From Planobispora rosea (GTDB lineage Bacteria; Actinomycetota; Actinomycetes; Streptosporangiales; Streptosporangiaceae), in assembly GCF_014648175.1 (NCBI RefSeq), contig NZ_BMQP01000002.1, positions 288,237-352,236 of the forward strand: DNA of 64,000 nt, given 5' to 3'. A model generated the notes under the pieces. The model had not been told where the DNA came from and ran no database searches. It worked only from the letters and a program-made list of their open reading frames with translations. Of this stretch, positions 1-8,254 are shown piece after piece. The translations under genes and the position numbers were made by a program. The first letter of the stretch is position 1. Each line of letters opens with the position of its first letter.

Positions 1-132
1 GGTGACGGGTTGTGGATCGCCCGCCAGCTCTGCGACCGGCTGGACATCCACCACGGCGAGGGCGGGTGCACGGTTCAGCTGCATGTTCCCAGCTCCCGCG
101 CGGAAGAATTACGACAGAGTCGGAAATACTGA
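1..132 (+). CDS. C-terminal end of an anti-sigma regulatory factor (HATPase_c), cut by the window edge
   Basis: Reading frame 1 is open from the first base to a TGA at 130-132 and gives 43 residues that begin GDGLWIARQLCDRLDI and end with a basic tail. The G-x-GLWIARQLCDRL stretch followed by a TVQLHV strand is the end of the GHKL/HATPase fold (G2 box and last strand) as found in RsbW-like anti-sigma factor kinases of actinobacteria. Such proteins bind ATP and hold a sigma factor or phosphorylate a STAS-domain antagonist. The N-terminus, including the N and G1 boxes, lies outside the window, so any extra sensory domain cannot be seen. Another HATPase gene occurs at 34039. Confidence 0.75.
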   Translation, partial: GDGLWIARQLCDRLDIHHGEGGCTVQLHVPSSRAEELRQSRKY

Positions 133-247
133 TGTTTGCCACCGCTGGCGATCGGGGTATTGTGTCAGGCATACAGATGAGTGCCTAAGACGCAGGCACC
201 CCCTGGAAGTCCAGGCTTTCCATGCCTATCTCCCCCAGAGGTGTGCC

Positions 248-1399
248 GTGAATATTGCATTTGTCTCGTCCGATGCCCTGTCCGCCACTCAGGACCAGCC
301 TGCGCCCTCCGCGCACCGCAACCAGATCCTGGCCGTGGCCCGCGAGCTGGGCAGGGAGCACAAGGTCACCATCTACACGCGCAGGGGCGCCGACTCCGAC
401 AAGACGCGTGTCCGCGTGGCCCACGGCGTCACCATGGAGCACCTCCCCGCCGGTCCGGCCCAGGACCTCCCCGAGGACGGGGTGCTGCCGTACCTGCCGG
501 ACATGGGCAGCGAGCTGATGCGCCGCTGGGGGCAGAACCGGCCCGACGTCATCCACGCCCACTCCTGGACCGGCGGCCTGGCCGCTCTCGCGGGTGCGAG
601 CGGCCTGCACGTCCCGGTCACCCAGACCTACACCCGCCAGACCGACGGCGACGCCCGCAAGGCGCGGCTGCAGCGCGCCCTCGGCCGCCGGGCCAGCGCG
701 GTGATCGCCGGGTGCGGGGACGAGGAGTCGGAGCTGATCCGGCTGGGCGTGCCGCGCCGCAACATCGCGGTGATCCCCTGCGGAGTCGACGTCGAGCGCT
801 TCCGCCGGCAGGGACCGGCCGCGCCGCGCGGCACCCGGCCGCGGCTGCTGCACGTAGGGCCGCTCTCCGACGACAGGGGCGTGCGGACCGCGATCCGGGC
901 GCTGGCCGGGATCCCCGAGGCGGAGCTGCTCGTGGCGGGCGGCCCGGCCGCGTCCGACCTCGAGCACGACGCCGACGCCTACCGAGTCCGGATCCTGGCC
1001 AAGGAGCTGGGCGTGGACGACCGGGTCAGTCTTCTCGGGCAGGTCCCGCACGCCTCGGTGCCCAAGCTGATGCGCAGCGCCGACGTCGTCCTGTCGCTGC
1101 CGCGCGAGGCCGCGGGCGGCGTCGTCGCGCTGGAGGCCATGGCCTGCGGCGTGCCGGTCATCGCCTCGGCGGTGGGCGCCCACATGGACTCGGTGGTGGA
1201 CGGGGTCACCGGGCTGCTGGTCGCGCCGGACCGCCCGGCGCAGACCGCCCGGCTCACCCGCGAGCTGCTCGCCGACCCCACCCGGCGCACGGCGCTGGGC
1301 TTCGCCGCCGCCGACCGGGTCCGCTCGCGCTACTCCTGGGAGCGGATCAGCCAGGAACTCGTGCGCGTGTACGAGGACGCCCTCGCCGCACAGCGCTGA
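248..1399 (+). CDS. GT4-family glycosyltransferase
   Basis: A 383-residue cytosolic glycosyltransferase of the GT-B fold. The GTG at 248 is chosen because homology begins at once with the first Rossmann strand (VNIAFVSSDALS); the frame is open further upstream, but that part is not protein-like and overlaps the preceding gene. The N-terminal half holds an acceptor-side domain with DVIHAHSW. The C-terminal half has the linker RPRLLHVGPLSDDRG and the nucleotide-sugar site around residues 280-310, with REAAGGVVALEAMACGVPVI, a variant of the EX7E region of GT4 enzymes. It probably uses an NDP-sugar donor. The acceptor is unknown and the neighbours do not identify a pathway. Confidence 0.85.
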   Translation: MNIAFVSSDALSATQDQPAPSAHRNQILAVARELGREHKVTIYTRRGADSDKTRVRVAHGVTMEHLPAGPAQDLPEDGVLPYLPDMGSELMRRWGQNRPDVIHAHSWTGGLAALAGASGLHVPVTQTYTRQTDGDARKARLQRALGRRASAVIAGCGDEESELIRLGVPRRNIAVIPCGVDVERFRRQGPAAPRGTRPRLLHVGPLSDDRGVRTAIRALAGIPEAELLVAGGPAASDLEHDADAYRVRILAKELGVDDRVSLLGQVPHASVPKLMRSADVVLSLPREAAGGVVALEAMACGVPVIASAVGAHMDSVVDGVTGLLVAPDRPAQTARLTRELLADPTRRTALGFAAADRVRSRYSWERISQELVRVYEDALAAQR

Positions 1400-1443
1400 T
1401 CACAGACAGCCGGTACGGCCGGCGCGGGGTCGCCCCGCGCCGG

Positions 1444-1507
1444 CCGTTCCGCGTCTGAACCGTTCCGCGTCCGAGCCGTTCCGCGTCCGAGCCGTACCGC
1501 GTGTTCG
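1444..1507. repeat. Four tandem 16-bp repeats
   Basis: Units begin at 1444, 1460, 1476 and 1492 with the consensus CCGTTCCGCGTCCGAG. The two middle copies are identical and the outer two diverge. The array fills the gap between the glycosyltransferase stop and the PaiB promoter. It could be a transcription-end spacer or simple slippage. Confidence 0.7.
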
Positions 1508-1526
1508 CCGCCGCACCGGAACCCTG

Positions 1527-1556
1527 TTGAACGGGCACTCTGGATGGATATACGTT
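1527..1556 (+). promoter_or_regulatory. Probable leaderless promoter of the PaiB-like gene
   Basis: TTGAAC at 1527-1532 and TACGTT at 1551-1556 are 18 bp apart. The ATG follows the -10 box after 7 bp, so transcription would start at or next to the start codon. No ribosome binding site precedes the ATG, which agrees with leaderless translation. Confidence 0.5.
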
Positions 1557-1563
1557 TTACCGC

Positions 1564-2181
1564 ATGCTGATTCACCCGTGGGACGCCGCGACCGAGGACG
1601 AGGCCCTGGACTTCGTCCGGGCCAACGAGTTCGGCCATCTGATCGCCTCCGGCCGGGACCGTGACGTGCCGGTCGTGGTACCGACACAGTTCCTGCTCAC
1701 CGGCGACCGCGAGATCCTGCTCCACCTGGCCCGGCCCAACCCGATCTGGGCCGCGATCGAGGAGAACCCGGCCGTGCTGCTGTCCGTCGCGGGCGACTGG
1801 GCCTACATCCCGGGCGGCTGGAAGATCCTGCCCGGCGAGGACGATCCGCGCCGGGGCGTGCCGACCACCTACTACGCGGCGGTGCAGCTCGTCTGCCACG
1901 CCGAGATCGTCACCGACGCGGCGGGCAAGGCAGAGATCCTCCGGGCGCAGATCGGCCGCCTGGAGGGCGAGGCGGCGCTGGTCGACCCCGCCGAACACGA
2001 GCGGCGCTTCGCCGGGATCCGGGGGCTGAGACTGAGGATCCAGAAGGTGAACGGGAAGTTCAAGTACGGTGGCAACATCGACGAGGCGCACCGGCGGTAC
2101 GTCGCCGAGCGGCTCGCCGGGCGCGCCGCCCCCGGCGACGCCCCCGCCCGGACCCGTCTCCTGCGCAGCCTGGACGGATGA
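1564..2181 (+). CDS. PaiB-family FMN-binding negative regulator-like protein
   Basis: The 205-residue product matches the PaiB / FMN-binding 2 family in length and layout. It opens MLIHPWDAATEDEALDFV, has an early FGHLIAS strand and PTQFLL, then ARPNPIWAAIEENPAVLLSVAGD, and ends with KVNGKFKYGGN close to the C-terminus. PaiB proteins adopt the split-barrel flavin-reductase-like fold, and Bacillus PaiB was described as a negative regulator of sporulation and protease genes. Whether the actinobacterial members are regulators or flavin/haem enzymes is unsettled. The ATG lies just after a leaderless-type promoter. The gene stands alone. Confidence 0.85.
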   Translation: MLIHPWDAATEDEALDFVRANEFGHLIASGRDRDVPVVVPTQFLLTGDREILLHLARPNPIWAAIEENPAVLLSVAGDWAYIPGGWKILPGEDDPRRGVPTTYYAAVQLVCHAEIVTDAAGKAEILRAQIGRLEGEAALVDPAEHERRFAGIRGLRLRIQKVNGKFKYGGNIDEAHRRYVAERLAGRAAPGDAPARTRLLRSLDG

Positions 2182-2378
2182 GCCCGCGGGCGAGTGAACC
2201 TCGCGGCCGAATGAACCTCGCCGACGAGGTCAATCCACCGGTCGACGGCCGGATCCCCCGTCAACGCTGCGGATCCCCATAAAACCGATCAAGACCGTGT
2301 ACGGCCGCTGAAGCGAAAAATCCCGCGCGCCTTCCGTACCCCTCTGCCAGGGTTGAGGGCACGGGAGGCGGATGACAC

Positions 2379-3962
2379 ATGGATCTCAGCGACGCCAAAG
2401 ACCTGTCCCAGGCGCTCAGCGCCCTCATGCGGGACGCCCACCTGGCGCTGGAGGAGGACAGGAAGACGCCCGAGCTGGTGGCCAGGGTCACCGGCCACCT
2501 CAGCTGCGACCTCAAGCACGTGGTGTCGGTCACCGAGACCTTCGCCACCTGGGAGCACGCCAACCTCCAGCGCGGCACCGACGCCTACCTGGCCCGGCAC
2601 AGCCCGGAAGCCGAGTGGTTCGGCATCGCCGGGCAGGGACGCGAGCACGACGACTACGTGAACATACTGGCCGTCGCGGCGCGCGGCTACGAGCAGTACG
2701 AGATCGGCGCGGTCGACTACGCCACGGCGTCGATCGGCCCCGACGCGACCATGGAGGTCATCTCGCTCGGGCTGGTCCTCACCCGCTCGCCCGGCGGCTC
2801 CCCCGTGGTGATCGGCCTGCGCGGCCCGCAGGAGCACGGGATGCCGCAGTCCCAGATCACCGTGCTGGCCGCCGAGCGGCGGGACGCCGTCGCCACCCGC
2901 GACGAGGCCGGCCGGCTGATGCGCGAGCACGACGTCTACCGGGGGCAGGTGCTGTCGTTCATGTGGAGCGAGCACCGGGGCAACGACCTGGTGACGTTCC
3001 TGCCCCGGCCGGAGATGGCCGCCGACCAGGTGGTGCTGCCCGCGGGCGTGCTGGACACGGTCGAACGGCACGTCGTCGGCATCGGCGAGCTGGCCGTACG
3101 GCTGCGCGAGCACGGCCAGCACCTCAAGCGCGGCCTGCTGCTGCACGGCGCGCCCGGGACCGGCAAGACCCATACGGTCCGCTACCTGATGGGCCGGATG
3201 ACCGGGTCCACGGTGATCGTGATGACCGGGTCGGCGATCAGGTTCGTCAGCGAGGCCGCCGGGCTGGCCCGGCGGCTCCAGCCCGCGGTGGTCGTCCTGG
3301 AGGACGTGGACCTGGTCGCCATGGACCGCTCCTTCACCCCCGAGGGCAACCCCCTGCTGTTCGCCCTGCTGGACGCCATGGACGGGGTGGGCGCCGACTC
3401 GGACGTGACGTTCGTGCTCACCACCAACCGGGCGGGAGTCCTGGAGCGGGCGCTGGCCGACCGTCCGGGCCGGGTGGACCTGGCGGTGGAGATCCCCAAG
3501 CCGGACACGGCGGGCCGGGCCGCACTGCTCCGCCTCTACGCCCGGGACCTGCGCCTGGCGGCCGACCTCGACCCGATCGTCGCGGCGACCGAGGGCGCGA
3601 CCGCGTCGTTCTTCAAGGAGCTGCTGCGCCGCGCGGTGCTGGCCGCCCTGCGCGAGGACGGCGCCGGGAACCGGGCCGGAGGCGAGGGCGGGGCCAGGAC
3701 CGGAGACCGGGACGGGCAGGGGGGCGGAGACGGGGACGGGGCCGGTGAGGCTCCCGCGGGCGCAGGTCTCGTGCTCACGGACGCGCACCTGGAGACGGCG
3801 CTGGAGGAGATGCTCAGCCAGCGGGAGGCTCTGACCCGGGCGCTGCTCGGGTCGGGAGAGCACGACCCGGACGAGGATCCTCCCCTGACGGTCTCCGGCG
3901 ACGTCCACCCGGGCGACTACGGCGACGGGACCTCCGTCGGGTTCGTCAGCTACGGGCCCTGA
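2379..3962 (+). CDS. AAA-family ATPase with acidic/glycine-rich insert
   Basis: 527 residues. The ATG at 2379 follows a GGGAGGCGG ribosome binding site. Residues 1-200 form an unassigned alpha/beta N-domain. A classical AAA module follows: Walker A GAPGTGKT near residue 256, Walker B VVVLEDVDLVAMD near 305, and a second region of homology TTNRAGVLERALADRPGRVD carrying the arginine finger positions, as in FtsH/CDC48-type ATPases. A glycine/aspartate-rich insert of about 35 residues interrupts the C-terminal lid region near residues 428-460. No protease domain or transmembrane segment is present, so it is probably a cytosolic unfoldase or remodeller of unknown substrate. Its end overlaps the convergent transporter gene by 17 bp. 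Confidence 0.85.
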   Translation: MDLSDAKDLSQALSALMRDAHLALEEDRKTPELVARVTGHLSCDLKHVVSVTETFATWEHANLQRGTDAYLARHSPEAEWFGIAGQGREHDDYVNILAVAARGYEQYEIGAVDYATASIGPDATMEVISLGLVLTRSPGGSPVVIGLRGPQEHGMPQSQITVLAAERRDAVATRDEAGRLMREHDVYRGQVLSFMWSEHRGNDLVTFLPRPEMAADQVVLPAGVLDTVERHVVGIGELAVRLREHGQHLKRGLLLHGAPGTGKTHTVRYLMGRMTGSTVIVMTGSAIRFVSEAAGLARRLQPAVVVLEDVDLVAMDRSFTPEGNPLLFALLDAMDGVGADSDVTFVLTTNRAGVLERALADRPGRVDLAVEIPKPDTAGRAALLRLYARDLRLAADLDPIVAATEGATASFFKELLRRAVLAALREDGAGNRAGGEGGARTGDRDGQGGGDGDGAGEAPAGAGLVLTDAHLETALEEMLSQREALTRALLGSGEHDPDEDPPLTVSGDVHPGDYGDGTSVGFVSYGP

Positions 3963-4938
3963 GCGCCGCCGGCTCCGTCTCTCCTGCGGGTGTGCCCGCG
4001 TCACCGCGCCGGGACACGGTCGCCAGCACGGAACCGCCGAGGATCAGTGCGAACGAGACGAGGATCGGCACGGTGAGCGGCTCCCCGAGCACGATCACGC
4101 CCGCGGTGACGGCGACCGCCGGGTTGACGTAGGTGAACACCAGCGCGCGGGAGGTGCCGACCTCGCGGATGAGCGCGAAGAACACGATGAACGCCAGCGC
4201 CGTGCAGATGAGCGCGAGACCGGCCAGCGCGGCCAGCACCTGCCCGCTGGGCAGCGCGGCCGGCCAGGTCATGATGGCCGGGGGCGTGTAGACGAGCGCC
4301 GCCAGGGTGAGGCAGAGCGCGGTCATGGGCAGGGCGGGGACGTCCTGCAGCCGTCGCGCCGCGATGATCGGCGCGACGGCGTAGCAGGTGGCGGTCAGCA
4401 GCACCTCGGTGATCGCCCAGGGGTCCCCGCCGCGCAGCTCCGGCGCAGCCAGGACGGCCACCCCGGCCAGTCCCACGGCCAGCCCCGCCCACCGGACGGC
4501 GCCGAGCCGCTCGGCATCGCCGGTCAGCCGTCCCAGCACCACCGCGATGATGGGTGAGGCCGCGATGAGCAGACCGGTCATCGAGCTGGTGAGGTGCCGT
4601 TCGGCGTCCGACAACAACCACCACGGCACGATGATCTCGATCGCCGCGAAGGCGGCCAGCGGCCGCCAGTGCCGGAGGATCCCCCGCGGCAGGCCGGCCC
4701 ACAGCGCCAGCGGGAGCAGCACGGCGGCGCCCACCGCGGTACGCGCGAACACCAGCACGGGCACGGACACGCCGCCCACCGCCACTTTGATCATCAGGTA
4801 CGGGATGCCCCAGATGACGCTCATCAAGGCGAACAGGATCCAGCCGCGCCTGCTCACCCGACCACGCCCCCGGTCCGGCCGGGCCGCACGCCGCCCGTCT
4901 CTCCCATGCGCAGACCTCGCTTTCCCCGCGTCCGTCAC
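3946..4938 (-). CDS. EamA/DMT-superfamily membrane transporter
   Basis: 330 residues with about ten hydrophobic helices in two EamA repeats. The first repeat starts GWILFALMSVIWGIPYLMIK, the second is in the C-terminal half (LLTATCYAVAPIIAARRL and AYLIFF-like helices), and the protein ends in an arginine-rich tail. These proteins usually export small metabolites or amino acids. The GTG at 4938 has a GGCGGGGG element upstream; a GTG at 4857, just before the first helix, is the main alternative. It is divergent from a MocR-type regulator across 111 bp that contain ATTGG/CCAAT palindromes, so MocR control is likely. The 3' end overlaps the AAA ATPase gene. Confidence 0.88.
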   Translation of the reverse strand: MTDAGKARSAHGRDGRRAARPDRGRGRVSRRGWILFALMSVIWGIPYLMIKVAVGGVSVPVLVFARTAVGAAVLLPLALWAGLPRGILRHWRPLAAFAAIEIIVPWWLLSDAERHLTSSMTGLLIAASPIIAVVLGRLTGDAERLGAVRWAGLAVGLAGVAVLAAPELRGGDPWAITEVLLTATCYAVAPIIAARRLQDVPALPMTALCLTLAALVYTPPAIMTWPAALPSGQVLAALAGLALICTALAFIVFFALIREVGTSRALVFTYVNPAVAVTAGVIVLGEPLTVPILVSFALILGGSVLATVSRRGDAGTPAGETEPAALRARS

Positions 4939-4979
4939 GGCCCCCGCCGGTGAGGGGCCATGACGACCCTAGGAAAGCG

Positions 4980-5026
4980 ATTGGCCAGATGTAAGGTCCA
5001 ATATCAACCAAGTCGATTGGGCCAAT
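4980..5026. promoter_or_regulatory. Paired ATTGG/CCAAT operators between transporter and MocR genes
   Basis: ATTGG at 4980-4984 pairs with CCAAT at 4998-5002 across 13 bp, and ATTGGGCCAAT at 5016-5026 is a perfect palindrome. The two sites lie in the short divergent control region, so a dimeric MocR regulator binding both is the simple interpretation. That is an inference from position and symmetry. Confidence 0.5.
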
Positions 5027-5049
5027 AGGCGGACCGGACGGAGGACCGG

Positions 5050-6609
5050 GTGGAGTTCCACGTAAGGCTCACCGGGCGCGGCGACCTGAGCGCGCGGATC
5101 TACCGGGAGCTGCGCGAGGCCGTCCTCGACGGCCGCCTGCGGCCAGGGGAGCGTCTGCCGCCCACGCGTGAGCTCGCGGGGCGGCTGGGCGTCTCGCGCA
5201 ACACCGTGGCCGCGGCCTACGACAGCCTCACCTCCGAGGGTTTCCTCACCGGCAAGATCGGCTCAGGCACGTTCGTGTGCGCCCGCCCCCTCCCCCACGC
5301 GCGGCCGCGGAACGCCCCCGCGGGCGGCGGTGTACGGCCCCGGCCGGTGTGGGAGTCCATCTCCGCCGGAGACCTCCTGGCCGGCGGGAGCACCGCCCGG
5401 GGAGCGGCGGCCGGAGACGGCACGGACGGCGGCACGGACGGTGACACGGACGGCGGCACGGACGGCGGCACGGACGGCGGCACCGCGACCGGGGGCGTCC
5501 GGCCGGTGTACGACTTCCAGACCGGGACCCCCGACCCGGAGCTGTTCCCGCTGGAGACGTGGCGCCGGCTCGTCGCCCGTGAACTCCGCGAACTCCGCAG
5601 GCTCCACCGTTCCGCCGCTCTCGGCCACTACGCCGAGCCCGCCGGGCACGCCGGTCTGCGGGCGGCGATCGCGCGCTCCGTGGGCGTCTCCCGCTCGGTG
5701 CGCGCGGGCGCCGGCGACGTCCTCGTCACCCAGGGCGCGCAGCAGGCGCTCGACCTCGTCGGCCGCGTGCTGATCGAACCGGGCGACCGGGTCGCGGTCG
5801 AGGAGCCGGGCTATCCCCCGGCCCGGCTGCTGTTCCGGTCGCTGGGCGCCCGCGTGAGCGGCGTCCCGGTCGACGGGGAGGGCCTGGACGTGGCGGCCCT
5901 GCCCACCGGCACCCGGCTGGTCTACGTCACCCCGTCCCACCAGTTCCCGCTGGGCACGCCGATGTCCCTGGCGCGCCGTACCGAGCTGCTCGCCTGGGCG
6001 GAGCGCAACGACGCGGTGATCATCGAGGACGACTACGACAGCGAGTACCGTTTCGCGGGCCGCCCGCTCGAACCCCTGCAGAGCCTCGACCGGTACGGCC
6101 GCGTCGTCTACGTCGGCTCCTTCTCCAAGACGCTGCTGCCCGTGCTGCGGCTCGGCTTCCTGGTCGCCCCCGCCTCCCTGCGGCCCGCGCTGTGCGCCGC
6201 CAAGCGCCTCACCGACTGGCACGGCGACCTGATCACCCAGGGGGCGCTGGCGCGTTTCGTCGACGAGGGGCTGCTCTCCCGCCACGTCCGCAGGGCGACG
6301 CGGGAGTACGCGGCGCGCCACGCGAAGATCACGGCGGTGCTCCGGGACCGCCTCGCCGGCCGCTTCCGGCCGGTGCCCTCGGCTGCGGGCCTGCACCTGT
6401 GCGCGCGGCTCGTCCCGGGCACCGGGATCGACCTGGAGCGGGCGCTGGCCCGTGCCCGCGAGGCGGGGGTCGGCGTCGAGAGCCTCGCCCGCTACTGCGG
6501 CGAGGCGCCCGCGCAGGAGGGACTCGTGATCGGGTACGGCGCGATCCCGACGGCCCTGATCGACGAGGGCCTGCGGCGGCTCGTGACGTGCCTCGACGGT
6601 GGCGGCTGA
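5050..6609 (+). CDS. MocR-type transcriptional regulator (GntR HTH plus aminotransferase domain)
   Basis: 519 residues; the GTG at 5050 follows GGAGGA. Residues 1-75 are a GntR winged helix (RPGERLPPTRELAGRLGVSR, then NTVAAAYDSLTSEGFL). A linker from about 80 to 160 contains repeated GGTDGGTD units. The rest is a fold-type I PLP aminotransferase domain with TQGAQQALDLVGR, DDYDSEYRF and the Schiff-base lysine in GSFSKTLLPVLRLGF. MocR proteins sense PLP or amino-acid/PLP adducts and often control pyridoxal synthesis, GABA or transport genes. Divergence from a DMT exporter suggests that transporter is a target. No PLP synthase genes are adjacent. Confidence 0.92.
   Translation: MEFHVRLTGRGDLSARIYRELREAVLDGRLRPGERLPPTRELAGRLGVSRNTVAAAYDSLTSEGFLTGKIGSGTFVCARPLPHARPRNAPAGGGVRPRPVWESISAGDLLAGGSTARGAAAGDGTDGGTDGDTDGGTDGGTDGGTATGGVRPVYDFQTGTPDPELFPLETWRRLVARELRELRRLHRSAALGHYAEPAGHAGLRAAIARSVGVSRSVRAGAGDVLVTQGAQQALDLVGRVLIEPGDRVAVEEPGYPPARLLFRSLGARVSGVPVDGEGLDVAALPTGTRLVYVTPSHQFPLGTPMSLARRTELLAWAERNDAVIIEDDYDSEYRFAGRPLEPLQSLDRYGRVVYVGSFSKTLLPVLRLGFLVAPASLRPALCAAKRLTDWHGDLITQGALARFVDEGLLSRHVRRATREYAARHAKITAVLRDRLAGRFRPVPSAAGLHLCARLVPGTGIDLERALARAREAGVGVESLARYCGEAPAQEGLVIGYGAIPTALIDEGLRRLVTCLDGGG
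5417..5482 (+). repeat. 12-bp tandem repeat in the MocR linker
   Basis: Repeats close to GGCGGCACGGAC run in frame through 5417-5482 and encode the GGTD-rich linker between the HTH and aminotransferase domains. One copy has GTGAC and encodes GDTD. The copy number is likely variable between strains, which would change the linker length. Confidence 0.75.
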
Positions 6610-6620
6610 CGGCCGGACCC

Positions 6621-6977
6621 TCAGGCGCCCCGGCCCGCCTGGGCTCGTAGGCGGTGCCCCAGCCGGTCCCCGGGGATGGGCGGCGCCACGGTCGGCGCGG
6701 CCGTCGGCTCATCCATGATCAGCACCCGGGCGTCCCGCGACAGCGCCGCGGAACTCGACGGGCTCGCCGTCCAGGAGGATCCGGCCCGCGTCCGGGCGGC
6801 GCAGCCCGGACAGGATCTTCACCAGCGTAGACTTTCCGGCGCCGTTCTCGCCCGCCAGGGCGTGCGCCTCGCCGGCGAACAGCTCCGGTGAGACCTCGCG
6901 CAGGGCGCGGACGGCGCCGAAGGATCTGCTCACGTGACGCAGTGCCAGGACGGGGGAACCGGGGGGCGGTCTGGCAT
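6621..6977 (-). pseudogene. Decayed sugar-type ABC transporter ATPase gene
   Basis: The remnant reads [22 protein letters not shown], then a perfect Walker A region ([17 protein letters not shown]) and DGEPVEF, as in RbsA/MglA-class ATPases. It then jumps directly into [10 protein letters not shown] (Walker B) in another reading frame, so the Q-loop, the signature motif and about 80 residues between are gone. Nothing recognisable follows DEPTA. The ATG at 6977, which has an ideal GGAGG site, is itself one base out of frame with the domain, pointing to an indel in the C-run just after it. At least two lesions make this non-functional. It is divergent from a LacI-type regulator, the usual partner of sugar ABC operons. 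Confidence 0.8.
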
Positions 6978-6996
6978 GAGCTCCCTCCAGAGGAGC

Positions 6997-7013
6997 TCTA
7001 AAACGTTTCAACG
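6997..7013. promoter_or_regulatory. LacI-family operator before the ABC remnant
   Basis: Contains AAAACGTTTCAA (7000-7011) with the AAACGTTT palindromic core typical of LacI/GalR-family operators. It lies just upstream of the ribosome binding site of the decayed ABC gene. A second related site precedes the regulator gene. Confidence 0.55.
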
Positions 7014-7126
7014 CAGATCTGGACAGTAGGTCAGCGGCCATAGAGCGTCAATAGGAGTTTCGACGATGTTTCGCGGCGCGGACTCTCCGGGGAGGCTGCC
7101 ACGAGGGGTTTCCTTGCCCGAGAGTG

Positions 7127-7144
7127 GTTATTACGTTTCAATCA
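7127..7144. promoter_or_regulatory. Second LacI-family operator, before the regulator gene
   Basis: TTATTACGTTTCAATC at 7129-7144 shares ACGTTTCAA with the site at 7003-7011. Its position 30 bp before the regulator start suggests autoregulation. Confidence 0.5.
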
Positions 7145-7172
7145 GGATCCCGGACGGGAGCAGCGAGGCGGG

Positions 7173-8162
7173 ATGAGCACTGTAGGCATCAGGCAGGTCG
7201 CCGAGCACGCCGGCGTGTCACCCGGAACGGTGTCGAACGTGCTGAACCGCCCGGAGAAGGTCTCGGCCTCGACCCGGGCCCGGGTGGAGACGGCGATCCG
7301 CGAGCTCGGGTTCGTCCGGCACGCCTCGGCCTCGACGCTGCGCGCCGGTCACAGCAAGACCATCGGGCTGTCGGTCATCGACATCGGCAACCCGTTCTTC
7401 ACCGACGTCACCGCCGGTGTGGAGGACGTGGCCAGCGAGCGCGGCTACGCCGTACTGCTCAGCAACTCCGCGGGTTCCACGAGCAAGGAGGAGCGCAACC
7501 TGCTGGTCCTGGCCGAGCAGCGGGTCCGCGGCGTGCTGATCACCCCCTCCGACGAGGGGCCCGGCCCGCTCGACCGGCTGCGCGACCGCGGGATCAACGT
7601 CGTGCTCGTCGACCACCCCGCGCACCGGCCCGACCAGTGCTCCGTCGCCGTCAACGACATCATCGGCGGCCAGACCGCCCTCACCCACCTGCTCTCCGGG
7701 GGCGCCTCCCGCCTCGCCTACGTGACGGGACCGCTGACCATACGGCAGTGCCTGGACCGCAGGCTCGGCGCCGAGCGGGCCCTGCGCGGCCGGCCGCTGC
7801 GGGTCGTCGAGATGCCCACGATGACCCCGCGGGCGGGCCAGCAGGCCGCGGAGAAGATCGTCTCCGAGGGGGACCTGCCCGACGCCGTCTTCTGCGCCAA
7901 CGACCTCCTCGCCCTCGGCATGCTGCGCGGCCTCATGCACGCGGGGATCCGGGTGCCGGACGACATCGCGCTGGTCGGCTACGACGACATCGACTTCGCC
8001 GCGGCCTCGGCCGTCTCGCTCACCTCGATCCGGCAGCCCACCTACCAGCTCGGCAGGGTGGCCGCCGAACTCCTCCTCGACGAGTGCGACAACCCCGGCA
8101 CCCACGCGCACCAGCAGATCATGTTCCAGCCCGAGCTGATCGTCCGGGAGTCGACCCGGTAG
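7173..8162 (+). CDS. LacI-family transcriptional regulator
   Basis: 329 residues, normal for the family. The N-terminus has the LacI helix-turn-helix and hinge (IRQVAEHAGVSPGTVSNVLN, residues 5-24, then SASTLRAGHSKTIGL). The rest is a periplasmic-binding-protein-like effector domain with VVDHPAH-type, VFCANDLLALGML and GYDDIDFA motifs, as in sugar-responsive repressors. The ATG at 7173 follows GAGGCGGG. The natural target appears to have been the divergent sugar ABC operon, now a pseudogene, so the regulator may be an orphan with other targets or on its way to loss. Two ACGTTTCAA sites sit in the control region. Confidence 0.93.
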   Translation: MSTVGIRQVAEHAGVSPGTVSNVLNRPEKVSASTRARVETAIRELGFVRHASASTLRAGHSKTIGLSVIDIGNPFFTDVTAGVEDVASERGYAVLLSNSAGSTSKEERNLLVLAEQRVRGVLITPSDEGPGPLDRLRDRGINVVLVDHPAHRPDQCSVAVNDIIGGQTALTHLLSGGASRLAYVTGPLTIRQCLDRRLGAERALRGRPLRVVEMPTMTPRAGQQAAEKIVSEGDLPDAVFCANDLLALGMLRGLMHAGIRVPDDIALVGYDDIDFAAASAVSLTSIRQPTYQLGRVAAELLLDECDNPGTHAHQQIMFQPELIVRESTR

Positions 8163-8254
8163 GCCCGGCAGGCCCGGCGGATCCGCAGCCGGGGCCGCGG
8201 GAGGCCGCAGGGGGACGGGCGGCCCCGCAAGGGCGGGCGGCAGAGGCCGCGGGG

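Noticed and set aside
2..247. Open frame continuing upstream of the glycosyltransferase start
   Set aside because: It overlaps the HATPase tail in another frame and lacks family homology; the GTG at 248 begins the Rossmann fold.
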